From Heterodera schachtii (taxonomy: Eukaryota; Nematoda; Chromadorea; Rhabditida; Heteroderidae), in contig SIJG01000026.1 of assembly GCA_023374025.1 (NCBI GenBank), forward strand, positions 1,140,212-1,204,211: a stretch of 64,000 nucleotides of DNA. The letters are read 5' to 3'. Numbering within the stretch: position 1 is the stretch's first letter; every line of letters starts with the position of its first letter. The notes under the pieces were generated by a model. It was not told the origin of the DNA, searched no databases, and saw only the letters and a list, made by a program, of their open reading frames with translations. A program made the translations under genes and the position numbers. Positions 14,158 to 24,822 of the stretch are shown here, in pieces.

Positions 14158-16319
14158 TTAATAAGTTAGGCAGAATATTAGAGTAATCTTTGGGCTATCT
14201 AATTATATAAATGGTTTAAATAAACAATATGTTATTTAGTAGCGCCAATTCAACCATTAGAAGATGGAATAGTTTTGGTGTCATTTTTCAAAAAACACAT
14301 ATTATTAAATTATATAAATTAAGAAAAAAAAAGATAAATTAAAAAAAATAATGTACAGAAAAATGTTAAATGTATAATTAAAAAATTTAGTCAGTAGACT
14401 TAAATGTTTTAAATTTTAAACTAATTATTTATTTCATTGGCGATAATTTATTTTGCTAAAATATATATAGTTTTAAGCATAAAATCGGAAAAGCGAAATA
14501 ATTCAGTATAAACTTTCGAACTTAATTCCCGAGATAAAAAAGAAGTTCATAGACTTCATTCAATAATTCTAATAATAATATTTAATGATTGAAAATAAAA
14601 ATAATTAAAATAAAAAATAATCTTCGAAAACAGTATGAATAATTTTTGAATAATCAGTAATGAATAACACGTTGCAAAATCTAGAGATAATAAAAAAAAC
14701 TATTAAAAATATGCAATATTTAATGAAAATATTCAGTTAACAATATAAACTATAATTATGGAATTTTAAACAAAAATTTCTAATAAAATAATGAGATAAT
14801 AAATATAAACAAAATAAACAAGTAATAGAGCACTAAAAATCACTCAAAAAGTGAATTTTAAAATTTAAAAGAGTATAATAATTCCTTGGAGGCTGGTAAA
14901 ATTTTTGTCATTTTTTGATGCTATCAAAGAATATTTTTGATAACAGGTAATTTAGCCTGAATTAGAAAGCCTTTTTGTTTTATCGTTAAATTGTAATTAC
15001 TTTTATTGCTTATTTTTTTATTTTCATTACTGAAAAAAACATTAATTTTACATCTATAATTTTTGTGATTTTATTTCATTGCATTTCTTTTCTAAAAATA
15101 GAAATTTTATAAGTTTTTATTATATTTTAATTTTATATTTGTTTCTATTTTTTTATCTTATCATTTTTTTGATTAAAATTTTGTATATTTAAAAAAAATT
15201 AATGCATTTATTTTAGATTTATGACTAAGTTTTTATTTATTTAAAAAAACAAATAGTTTATTACTTTCGGTTAAATAATAAGAAATTAAATTATATTTAT
15301 TTTTGCATAATTTATTACTCAAATAAATTTGTTTTTTTCTTTTGCTTTTTGAATATTTATAAAAATTCCTTACTTATTTTTCTTGGGTGCGTTGTTCAGT
15401 ACAACTGATTCGTTAGAAGTTTCATTTTTCAATAGTTCAATAGTTTTGATTTTTTTTTGTTTATTATTATATAGCAATTTATTTTCGCAATTAATAATTT
15501 ATTTATAACAATTTCCAAAAACTAAAATTAAATTAAATCATCAAATTATCATATTCAGTAAATTATTATTAAAAAATATACATTCAATTAAATTAATATA
15601 TATAATTTTGTTTTTTATTATAAAAATATTTATTAGGTTTAAAGAATATATTAAAAAAATTTTATTGAGATAATTTTTTATTGAAAATTTTCAAACATCA
15701 TGCCAGTCAATTTTTTATTCCTTTACATATATGTCCAAGTGCTTGATAAATTTTTAATTTGCTTGATAACTTTAGTGAATTTAATTTTTTTTAATGATTA
15801 AATTGATTAAATTTATTAATTTTTATTAATATGAATATGAATATAATTTATTTATTAATTATATTTAAAAAATGAAGAATTTACTTACAGTTTTATATTG
15901 CTTTAAAATCTGATAAATATTAAAAATTTTTGCCATATACCACCATATATGTAGTAAAAAAGAAAAAAAACTTTTTAGCAAAAAATGATCAAAATTTCAA
16001 ATTTTCCCTACTGCGCCGGGCCCCCTTACTCATAAAGAGTTATTTTTATGAAAAAAATTATTCATTTTGTTTTTTAATTTTTTTTAATATTAAATTAATC
16101 ATGAACTTTCAATCAATTATTATTTATTTTATTTTCATTACAATCGTGTACTGTATAGCATCTTGATTCATTGGCAGATGATTTCATCAAATCAAAAAAA
16201 AAAAAAAAGTTAAACTGTATGTTTAAAGATTTATTTTGAATCATATATTTCAAATTATATATTAAGTTAACTTTATTAAATAATTGAGATTAAAGAAAGA
16301 ATTCTTAATGGTTAATTTT
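14158..16319. other. AT-rich non-coding DNA, no gene seen
   Basis: No gene supported. A short C/G patch lies at about 16010-16026 and a run of about 15 A at 16194-16208. The 78-codon frame at 15930-16166 starts in an AAA-rich stretch and has no domain or exon signal that I recognise. Confidence 0.5.
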
Positions 16320-16440
16320 TAAAGTACCGTACGAATACCGGTTCGTTTTTCAAAATAAGAATTACCGGTACCTGTTACTCCAGTTCTTGTACTAAATGGT
16401 AAAACTTTGTACTGGTAATAATGGGAGTCCGAGCTGAAAT
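16320..16440. repeat. CCGGTACC-type repeat fragment, copy 1
   Basis: The fragment contains several ACCGGTACC / ACCGGTTCG words and ends with ACTGGTAATAATGGGAGTC. Nearly the same end (ACTGGTAAGAATGGGAGTC) closes the CCCGG-rich fragment at 59277-59440. That shared order marks a dispersed family in this genome; the CCGG-dense ends resemble those of some DNA transposon remnants, but no transposase or clear terminal repeats are visible. Confidence 0.45.
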
Positions 16441-16589
16441 TATTCATGAAAATTTGGAAAGGGAAATAAATGATTTCAAAATGAAGAATATTCAGCCAAT
16501 TTGTAAAACAATCTAAAAACTGTTAACTTCTGGTGTTTTTTTTGAAAGAAAACTATTAAAAAATTTCACTAAAATTTTCAAAAAAATTT

Positions 16590-16670
16590 TTCCAAAGGCG
16601 CTTAACGCACCGCCGCCCCCCCTTTCTGATAAGTTTTTCGAAAAAATCGCTTGCAAAAAAGGGGTTGTGA
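16590..16670. repeat. GGCGCTTA-CACCGCCG repeat, copy 1
   Basis: The order is GGCGCTTAACGCACCGCCG, then a C-run, then AAGTTTTTCGAAAAAATCGC and a CAAAAAAGGGG tail. The same order occurs at 23860-23945 and, split by another element, at 55668-55700 plus 56051-56115. It is a short GC-rich dispersed repeat with no coding potential. Confidence 0.5.
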
Positions 16671-17529
16671 AAAAAAGCCTTGTTAATTGAAAACCTATAA
16701 AATTCTAAAAATATAAATTTTAAAACAATATAAATTTTAACGAAATTGTTGAATTACAATAATTTTGAAATCAGAAAATTACCGGTTTTCGCAGTGCATT
16801 TAGAATTTGTTGTGCAGTTTGTTAAAATTTTTGAGAGTTTTAACGAGCATTTAAAAATTTTTTATTTTAATCGTTTAATTATCATTTATTGCTATTTTAT
16901 TATGTAAAATAACTAAAAAATAATTATGTTAATCGTTTAATTATCAATTGTTGCTATTTTATTAATTTTCCTATGTAAACTAATTTTTTTTTAATGTTTT
17001 TATATATATATTTCGTTTTAAATCTTAAGTTGCATTTCTATGCTGCGTAGCATATTGTGAAAGTGCTTTATTATTTAAATTATATAATCTAATTTTAATT
17101 TTTCTCTCTTATCATTTTTCTATTTTAACCTCATGCGTTGTACGTTCTTATCTGTCGGTCGATTGTAGTTGATCCCTATTTGAATGCACCTTTTTTCCAT
17201 TTTATAATTACATTTCATACAAATATATTTTTTTGTAAAATTGTTTTTTATATAATTTTTTCAAAGTTCTTAAATTTTCCTGTTGCCGGGTTTTGCGGTT
17301 TTATTTATTTTCACTTCTTGCGCCGTTGACTATTTCGTAAATGTCATCGTATAGCTCATGAAAAATTTTGTAAATTAAAAAAAATTATTTTAATATTTAA
17401 TCTTTATGTATTAATAAATGACAATTTTTGTATGAATAGTATGCATGCATATTTTCATATTCATTAAACATACACATAAATAAATATTTAAAAACAGCTG
17501 TAATTTAATTTAATAAAAAAGCTTCTATC
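16671..17529. other. AT-rich non-coding DNA, no gene seen
   Basis: The 63-codon + frame at 17138-17329 is Phe/Ile rich and has no ATG start. A near repeat of about 40 bp occurs at 16872-16914 and 16929-16967 (CGTTTAATTATCA plus TTGCTATTTTATTA). Nothing else is recognised. Confidence 0.45.
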
Positions 17530-17814
17530 TTTTAAGTTAATAAACTTTGTTTAAAAATTTAACCTCATTACCAATTATTTTATTTCATTCATTATTTATA
17601 AACATTTATATCATTTATTTGTTTCAGTTTAAGAATATATTATATGAATTATTTTAATTCTATTTGCATTTGCTCGACCGTTTCCCTTTTTTTGTCTCAC
17701 TTTTTTTAAAATTAAATAAATATTTTTTTGTGATTTTTTTTTTCTAGGCTTATATAATTATCTTTGTTTTTCTAAACATTTTATAGAGAAGTTATTTTGA
17801 ATATTTAAAGTATT
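17530..17814. repeat. 285-bp direct repeat, copy 1
   Basis: This is almost identical to 23392-23676, differing by a T-run length and one or two bases. It includes a CT-rich core with CTCGACCGTTTCCC and the word TTTCAGTTTAAGAATATATT. Copy 2 seems to interrupt a separate duplicated segment, which suggests the unit moved as a discrete insertion. Copy 1 ends 36 bp before the ATG of the small candidate gene at 17851. No terminal inverted repeats were found, so the class is unknown. Confidence 0.8.
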
Positions 17815-17850
17815 AATGCTAAATATGGATAAATTATTTTGATAGTTTTA

Positions 17851-18065
17851 ATGAATTTAAATTCATTTTCAAAAAATATTCATCTATTAAAATTTATATT
17901 AAATTTGTTGTTGTTTTTTTTGGTTTTCTCTTTATTGTTTCAATTTTACTTGGTGGCTGAGTCGATTTTGCCAGACTGCTTTTGTTGCCGAGGCTCAACG
18001 TAAGTATGCATTATTTGTTTAAAGTATGGTGCAATTCTCCTTGGTATTGCAGCAATTATTCTTAG
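17851..18065 (+). CDS. Candidate small secreted peptide gene (unrecognised)
   Basis: The ATG at 17851 opens 50 codons. The first 38 or so resemble a signal peptide: a polar/basic start (Lys at 8 and 14), a long Leu/Phe core, then LVAES as a possible cleavage region. A short Cys-rich tail follows (PDCFCCRGS). The G+C of the tail is clearly higher than the surroundings. At 18000 the sequence becomes a consensus donor (GTAAGT), and TATTGCAG ends at 18052, giving a 53-nt intron of typical nematode size. Splicing would add Asn-Tyr-Ser and stop at 18063-18065; unspliced, a TAA follows at once (18001-18003). The product would be 53 or 50 residues. T-rich DNA gives hydrophobic frames easily, so the hydrophobic core alone is weak evidence; the donor, intron size and GC-rich tail are what raise it. 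The Helitron-like element begins 143 bp downstream. Function unknown. Confidence 0.35.
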
Positions 18066-19628
18066 AAAAAGTTATAAATTTTATTTGTTCATATAATTAT
18101 ACACTGCAATGAGAATCGAATAAAGAATAAATAAATTTCAATTTGTTGTAAATAATTTAAGCATAATTATAAGTTTAATATGATTTTAATTATTTAAAAG
18201 AATAATTTTCTATATATGTTATATTAACAAGGGGTTTCGTTTCAAAAACTAATTTGAGCAGAACGGGAATGGGTACGGGGTTGAAACTTGGCATAGATAT
18301 GTAACTTGGGACGGCGCATTTGGGAAAACTATAGAGAAAAATTCAGCGACGCCAACTGAGTACCAGGGACAGATTTCTTACTTTTTTGTGCGTTTGAGGG
18401 CCCGTAACTTTTTTTCTAAAACTCGAATCAAAAAATGCCCGCTTTGAGGGCCCTAAGTTGAAATGTTGACTATAAGAGAAAAAAAATTCCAGGCCTCTAT
18501 CTCTAACCCCCTGGGCTGGGTGCTTCTACAAAAATTCAGTACCAACATTGCCCACTTCAGTCCCCGGTGAATACCACGCCCGGGTTTGATCTGACCGAGG
18601 GGGTGCCAGCGGGACTATTGTAGGGCTTTGTAAGCTCGATTTTTCCAATTTTTAAAATTTCGAAAATTTTCAAAATTTTTCGAGTTAGGCCTAAAAGTCG
18701 GTTTTTTGGTTTTTGAATTTTAGGATTTTTTGGCGATTTTTCCCGGGGAAACGAAGAACACTTTCAAGCAATAGTTTTTCGAGCTCTATCGACTGGTATT
18801 TTTTTCGAAAAAATTTCGATTTTTTCCCGGAAATAGAAAAAAATTTTCGCCTCAGCGGGACATTTGAGTCCCGGGCCCATAACTGCTCAGGGGTTGGTTT
18901 TAGCCAAAAAATGGCTTAGAGCAAAATTGTAGAGCTTTTAAAGCTCTCTCGAATGGTGTGCCATATGGCCGGAAATTTTTAAAATTTTTCGAGCTAGGCC
19001 CCCTAGAAATTTTCGAAAATTTTTTTTGATGTCAAAATGGGGGTGCAAAAATTTTTTCTGGTGTATTTTGAGGTGCTGAGCACGAATATGACCTTTGTTT
19101 CACGTTTCAGAATTTTTGGAAATTTTTAAAAATACTTTATTTTTTGGGAAATTTTTGGCCCTCAGGATTTTGGTTTAAATTTTGAAAATCCATAGCTCAT
19201 TTCATTGTGGGACGATTCTCATGAAATAAAGCTTTAAAAATAGCGAAAAATAAGGAGAATTCTATAGAATTTATTAGGAATTTCTATCTCTAAAAAGAAA
19301 AAAGTTATTCCAGAATTTCTGGAAAATTTCGATTTTTCAGAAAATTTTTTATAACTCAGTTCTGAAAAGACATTCTGGAAATTAAAATACTACCAAAATC
19401 CGCAATTTTTTGCTCAACAAGATAAAATTTATTTTAGATTTTTATCACATTTTTAAAAATTGTTATAAAAATAAAAGTGTTTTTGGGATTCGGGACCAAA
19501 GGGGGGTGACCAGGATTTTTGAGTTGAAAATTTTTTTCACCAAAAATCTTCCAAAAAGATGTCTTTAGGGCTATTTTAGGACGCTGATCACGAATATGAA
19601 ACCAGATTTTAGTTTAGGCATCGTTAAG

Positions 19629-19664
19629 GCCTCAGAATCCCTGTGTGATAGGGGATTCTGAGGC
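19629..19664. repeat. Perfect 13-bp hairpin beside a G-run
   Basis: GCCTCAGAATCCC (19629-19641) and its exact reverse complement (19652-19664) flank a 10-nt loop. About 10 bp later comes a run of 10 or more G, then GGTTCGAAGCC. It lies in the Helitron-like element just before the tandem units and may mark the end of a sub-element. Confidence 0.7.
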
Positions 19665-19681
19665 ATCATTTTTGGGGGGGG

Positions 19682-20775
19682 GGCAGGTTCGAAGCCGGGC
19701 GGTGTATATTATTTTTCTATTTATTTTGCGTTGTTTTCTATTTTTTATTAATTTAATTTTTTTTTTGTTTTATTAATTAATAATAATTAATTTTTTACAT
19801 TTAAAATTTTTTTTGATGAATAAATGTTTTACATTTAAAATTGAATTATTTATTTGTTTTAAATTAAAGAATTCATTTGTTTTTAAATTAGAATTTTATA
19901 ACAAATAATTTCATTCCAATTTCAAAAAATATTCAATAATCATACACATCAAATCTTATAATCACTGTTGTACCTCTTCTAATCGCTATTCTACCTCTTC
20001 TGATCACTCTTTTACCTCTTCTAATTACTGTTGCACCTTTTTTAATCTTATTTTACCTCTTCTAATCGGCAGGTTCGGATCCGGACGGTGTACATTATTT
20101 TTCTGTTATTTTCAATGTTTTAATTAATTTAAAACAGTTTTTGTTTTATTAATTAATAATAAATGAAAAATTTTAATTTAAATTAAATTATTTTGGTGAA
20201 TAAATGTTTTAATTTTTTTAATTTATTTTTATATTGTTTTATTAATTTATTTTAAATTATTTTCTGATGAATAAATGTTTTATTTAATTTGAATCTTCGA
20301 GAAATTAATTCCTTTCAATTTCAATAAATATTTGCTATATTTAAATTTCTAACTATATTTTTAATAAGTAAAAAGATTTTTAATTTGATAAATTTTATAA
20401 TACATCCAATACAATTTTCTTATTTATTTCATTTTAAACCATGACCATGATTGTACCTCTTCTAATCACTTTTGTAGCTCTTTAATCACTGTTGTACCTC
20501 TCTAATCACTGTAGTAACTTTTCCTCCCGTGGTTGTACCTCTCTAATCATTGTTGTAACTCTTCTAATCACTGTTCTACCTCTTCTAATCACTGTTGTAA
20601 TTCTTCTAATCACTGTTGTACCTCTCTAATCACTATTGTACCTCATTTAATCACTGTTGTAACTCTCTAATCATTGTTGTAACTCTTCCTTACGTGGTTG
20701 TACCTCTTCTAATTACCTTTGTACCTCATTTGATCACTGTTGTACCTCTTCTAAGCACTGTTGTACCTCTTCCAT
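19682..20775. repeat. Two higher-order repeats with 21-bp minisatellite
   Basis: Two units start with GCAGGTTCG(A/G)AxCCGG(G/A)CGGTGTA (19682 and about 20067), continue through a similar AT-rich middle with GATGAATAAATGTTTTA, and end in a minisatellite. The minisatellite unit is close to TAATCACTGTTGTACCTCTTC. There are about five units at 19958-20066 and about sixteen at 20438-20775. A variant with (C/T)C(C/T)xCGTGG recurs at 20521 and 20693, hinting at a higher-order period in the second array. Confidence 0.8.
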
Positions 20776-20781
20776 AAAAAC

Positions 20782-20949
20782 CGGCGCGGAGCACCGTATG
20801 AGCTCAACAAAATTTAAAAAACGGGCGCGAAGCTCCCGTGTGAGGCCGCGAAGCGGCCTAAAAATCGCTGATAAGTTTTTTAAATTCAAAATCTCTTCAA
20901 AACGCAAAAGCATATCTAGGTAGCGAAGCTCAAGAAGCGCGAAGCGCTT
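20782..20949. repeat. Cluster of GCGAAGC hairpins
   Basis: The heptamer GCGAAGC occurs at 20827, 20848, 20923 and 20939. Two copies sit in perfect stems with a GAA loop: AGGCCGC-GAA-GCGGCCT (20843-20859) and AAGCGC-GAA-GCGCTT (20935-20949). GAA-loop GCGAAGC hairpins are known as unusually stable DNA folds, and similar hairpins close many Helitron 3' ends. Here they likely form the element's termination region. Confidence 0.65.
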
Positions 20950-20988
20950 TATCCCAATCCCAGATCCGACGGTTCACGCACCCGCTAG

Positions 20989-22996
20989 TTATAATTTACA
21001 TTGATAATATAAGAAAAATTTTAATAGACATATTTTAATTTCGTCAGACTTTCTTCAATTTTTCGGATTTATAATAATTTTTTTATTATAGAATTATTTT
21101 TTCAAATAAACTAATTATTTATTATCTTTGAAATTTTTTTAAGTTCGACCTTAGTTGATTTTATATTTTTATCAATATCTCAAACTTTGATATTTTTTTA
21201 CAGATAAAATTATAAATAATGTAAAAGATTCGCTTTAAATATTTTTATAAATATATTGGTTTTTTAAATTTTTTTAGATTATTCGTTTATTCAATCAAAA
21301 GATTAATTTATTAGAATTACGGAATGAAGTATGTAGTTTATTTTTTCATTTTTTTCTTCCATGTCCTAAATGCTTCTTCACTTGTATTTCTGCTGATGCT
21401 GCGAATTTAAAAAGGATTGTATAATAAAATGCATTTAATTGGCGTTATTTCATGATGTTTTTATTAGTTTATTTAATTAGTTATTAAAACATGTTGACAT
21501 TAATTTTGTTTTGTTAATAAATTTCTCTTAATAATTTGAAAAAAAATTCTTTTTTTCTCACAAAAATTTCTGCTTTTTTACAAAACAAATATTAAAACAT
21601 GTTTCATTACATTATAATTTATATTTTCATTAAAATAACAATAAATTTCAATAAGTAAACGACCGTATTTATTTGTTATGATTTTTAATGTTAAACTTAA
21701 ACATTTATTTTATATAAATAAATAAATTATAGATTATTTGTTAAGAAATAAATTTCTTACTTTTTTTCAATTTCTTAATTGTAGGCTAAAATAAACAATT
21801 TTGAGATTTAAATTAACATCTGACTTCTAAATTTTATTAAAATATTATCAGAAGCATTATGATATTTTCCTTATAATCAATGCCTAGAATGAAAAAATAC
21901 AAATGAAAAATAATAAAAGGGAAATTAAATAATTTAATTTAGTAGTTCTCTAAAATTATGTTTTGAATAAAATTTTCCAACCAATTATGGGCATCTTTTT
22001 TAAATTGTATAATAAATTTATTTGTGAAGTAGAAATGTTTATTAAGTTCACTGCATATAATATTATGAAAAAACCGTTTGAATAATAAAATAAACTATTT
22101 CTTCATTATCTTGTTAATAAAAACATTATCAATTTTTTCCTTTTCTTTAATTCAACATTTAACAAGTTATACCAATTTTTTGTCAACTTTCTTAATAATA
22201 TTTTAATAAAATTTATTTTTTGAACATTTAAGAATGTTCAAAACGCGTAAATTAAAATAAATCACTTTTGTTAGGCGGCTGATAAAAATTTTTTTCTTGT
22301 ACATGTTATCATCTGATTGGCGGTGATTTTAAAAATTTGTAATACATAAATAGTATTTGATATTTTCTTATTTCATTTCTAATTATATTTTTATAATTAC
22401 TCTTTAATAAAAAAAAATAGTAAATAGTTATTTATTTTCATACCTTATAATTAAATTTATTTTATATTTATTAGATTTTACAATTAATTTAATTATTTGT
22501 AAATTTGAAATAATAAGTGAAGTATTGGTAATCCTCTTAACACTCAAACGAAATAGATTAAAATAATATAAATTTCTCAATCAAAAAAGTTTATAATAAA
22601 TTTTTTTTGATTAAATTTCATTTTTAATAATTTTTAGTATTACAAATGATCATTTTTTGTATTCAAAAACGGTTACTAAAAAAATTTAGATACACATTTT
22701 AGTACATATTTGGAGGTTTTAATACATATTTCATACATATTTTAGTTTCGTATTTTTTCTTTTCAGGAAAATTAAAAAAAATTGTAGAAAAAAGTAAATA
22801 AAAAATTCTAAAATATGTGCAAAATCACGAAATATGAGGCTATGAAACTAAAATAATTTATTTAGTTTTGCAGTCTACATTTCATGTTTTCAGAATTTTT
22901 TTTAAAGAATATATTAAAGATTTATTTAAGTATTAAATTTTATCCTTTATTCATATTATCATATTATAAATAAGTACAAATTGAATTAAATTTAGA
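20989..22996. other. AT-rich non-coding DNA, no gene seen
   Basis: No gene supported. At about 22735-22865 words related to ATTTTAGTTTCGTA appear in both orientations, but the match is short. Confidence 0.5.
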
Positions 22997-23391
22997 TATA
23001 AAATAATAAAATTCGCTTAAGATAAATGTTGTAGAAAAGACTAAAACTGTATGTTTTTGGATTTAAAACTTTATTCTTTTTTGTATCTTTACGAAAATAT
23101 TGCTTCGATGTTTTCGCTGATCTAAAATAATTTTAATGGAAAAATACAACAAAAATATGAATTAGAAATTGATTTATCGCAGTTTTTGTTTACTAGATTT
23201 TCAATTTTCTAATGATTAATTATTAATTAACTTTTTTAAAGTTTTTACTTATTTTAAATAAATCCTTTATCAAAAATGATCATTATTAAAAATTTTTGTT
23301 ATTTCTCGAATTTTGAATTTAAAATTTATAATTGTGAATTATTTAGATTTATTCAGCATTGTGAAAAATTTCTTTGAATTACTTTAATTTG
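22997..23391. repeat. Diverged duplicated segment, copy 1
   Basis: It opens with AAAATTCGCTTAAG, followed by GTTGTAGAAAAGACTAAAAC and ATTGCTTCGATGTTTTCGCT; the same order is at 24084-24211. Its second half (about 23285-23391, with TATAATTGTGAATTAT and TTTGAATTACTTTAATT) matches 24710-24822. The 285-bp repeat copy 2 follows directly. Confidence 0.65.
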
Positions 23392-23676
23392 TTTTAAGTT
23401 AATAAACTTTGTTTAAAAATTTAACCTCATTACCAATTATTTTATTTCATTCATTATTTATAAACATTTATATCATTTATTTGTTTCAGTTTAAGAATAT
23501 ATTATATGAATTATTTTAATTCTATTTGCATTTGCTCGACCGTTTCCCTTTTTTTGTCTCACTTTTTTTAAAATTAAATAAATATTTTTTTGTGATTTTT
23601 TTTTCTAGGCTTATATAATTATCTTTGTTTTTTTAAACATTTTATAGAGAAGTTAATTTTGAATATTTAAAGTATT
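23392..23676. repeat. 285-bp direct repeat, copy 2
   Basis: This is a near-identical partner of 17530-17814. It lies between ACTTTAATT (ending about 23389) and GTATTTTTATTTAT (from about 23672). At the sister segment near 24815-24835 these two words are almost adjacent (ACTTTAATTGTAC then GTATTTTTATTTTAT). That looks like an empty site and supports insertion of a unit of about 280 bp. A 33-codon hydrophobic ATG frame starts at 23694, in a position similar to the gene candidate beside copy 1. Confidence 0.75.
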
Positions 23677-23859
23677 TTTATTTATTTTCTAATAATGAAT
23701 TTCATATTTATAAATAAAATATTATTGAAATTTTTTTATTTTTTTAGTGGCTTCTTAATTTTCTTGAAAAATTTGCTAAAAATCGCTAACTTTTAGTTCA
23801 TTTTTTTTTACAAAATCTGTTAACAAATCGAATTAAAAATCACAAATTTTCTCAGGCGG

Positions 23860-23945
23860 CGCTTATCGGCACCGCCGAACCGCTCCCTCAAGTTCACCAA
23901 ATTTTCTTTGGATAAAGCGCGGCGCAAAAAAAAGGGTGTAACTGT
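23860..23945. repeat. GGCGCTTA-CACCGCCG repeat, copy 2
   Basis: It reads GGCGGCGCTTATCGGCACCGCCG, then a C-rich stretch, TTTTCTTTGGATAAAGCGC and a CGCAAAAAAAAGGG tail, in the same order as 16590-16670. It sits between the two copies of the diverged duplicated segment. Confidence 0.5.
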
Positions 23946-24083
23946 CCAAAAAAAAATTCAAAATAATATAAAATTACAAAAATTTTTGGTGCCTCGGAAT
24001 TCCATCCATGGTGAGAACGAGGGATTTAAGGAATTTTAAAAAATAAAATCAAATCAATAAAAAACAATATAAATCAAATTTAT

Positions 24084-24822
24084 AGTATAAAATAATTAAA
24101 ATTCGCTTAAGAAAATGTTGTAGAAAAGACTAAAACTGTAATTTTTGGATTTAAAACTTTACTTTACGAAATATTGCTTCGATGTTTTCGCTACGCTAAA
24201 ATAATTTTTAATATTTGAAAGCTGATAATTCTTAGTGGCAAAAATATTCCAAAAATTATTAATTATAATGTGATGATATATCTGTTTTTGTTTATTAATT
24301 TTTTATATTTTCTATTCATTAATCATTTTATTTACTTTTAAAGAGCATACCAAATTATAATACTATTTTTATGTTTGAATATAAAAAATTAATGCCATCC
24401 GTTTATTTAATTTAATAAGTAAATTGTATCTAATTGTAATTTGATATAAATTTAAAAAATTAGTTCTTTATTCCAGTGCAAATTATTGTTTCATTTTAGT
24501 GTGTATTTATAGTTTTTAATTATTTCATGTCGAACCCAGCTTAATCGATCGTTCATACGTCGTTGCATTGTTTTTATATTAATAAATGAATCTGTATTTC
24601 TCAGATTCTTAATAATTAATTAAAAATTAATAAGTTGCAATGTTTAATTATTTATAATTATTTAAAAAATAGTTTTTTAATGTTTTTTATAATTAAAAAA
24701 CATAGATTGTTAAATAATTTTTGTTATTTTTTTCTCAAGTTTTTGAATTTAAAGCTTATAATTGTGAATTATATAGATTTATTCAACATGTAAAAAAATT
24801 TCATTGAATTACTTTAATTGTA
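24084..24822. repeat. Diverged duplicated segment, copy 2
   Basis: This partner of 22997-23391 is longer because about 350 bp of extra AT-rich DNA lies in the middle (about 24310-24700). It provides the apparent empty site for the 285-bp repeat at its right end. Confidence 0.6.

Larger units (their letters stand above)
18209..20988 (+). mobile_element. Helitron-like non-autonomous element
   Basis: The left end reads TCTATATATG, and about 60-85 bp in there is GGGTTGAAACTTGGCATAG, a texture familiar from Helitron left ends. The right end has a series of GCGAAGC hairpins and finishes GCACCCGCTAG followed by T, matching the CTRR end before a host T. The last strong hairpin (20935-20949) sits about 35 nt before CTAG, farther than the usual 10-12 nt, and the base before the left TC is T rather than the expected A. 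No Rep/helicase frame is present, so it would depend on a partner. G+C is much higher than outside. The inside holds conserved-looking non-coding repeat DNA (18.24-19.68 kb) and a tandem-repeat block (19.68-20.78 kb). Confidence 0.5.

Noticed and set aside
18713..18919. 68-codon Phe/Arg/Ser-rich frame
   Set aside because: It lies inside the Helitron-like element, with no ATG support or domain; AAATTTTTCG repeats explain it.
19605..19700. Possible Pol III A and B boxes (TAGTTTAGGCA and GGTTCGAAGCC)
   Set aside because: The A box misses its last base, the spacing is about 70 bp, and no tRNA cloverleaf or SINE body follows. The B-box-like word belongs to a tandem unit.
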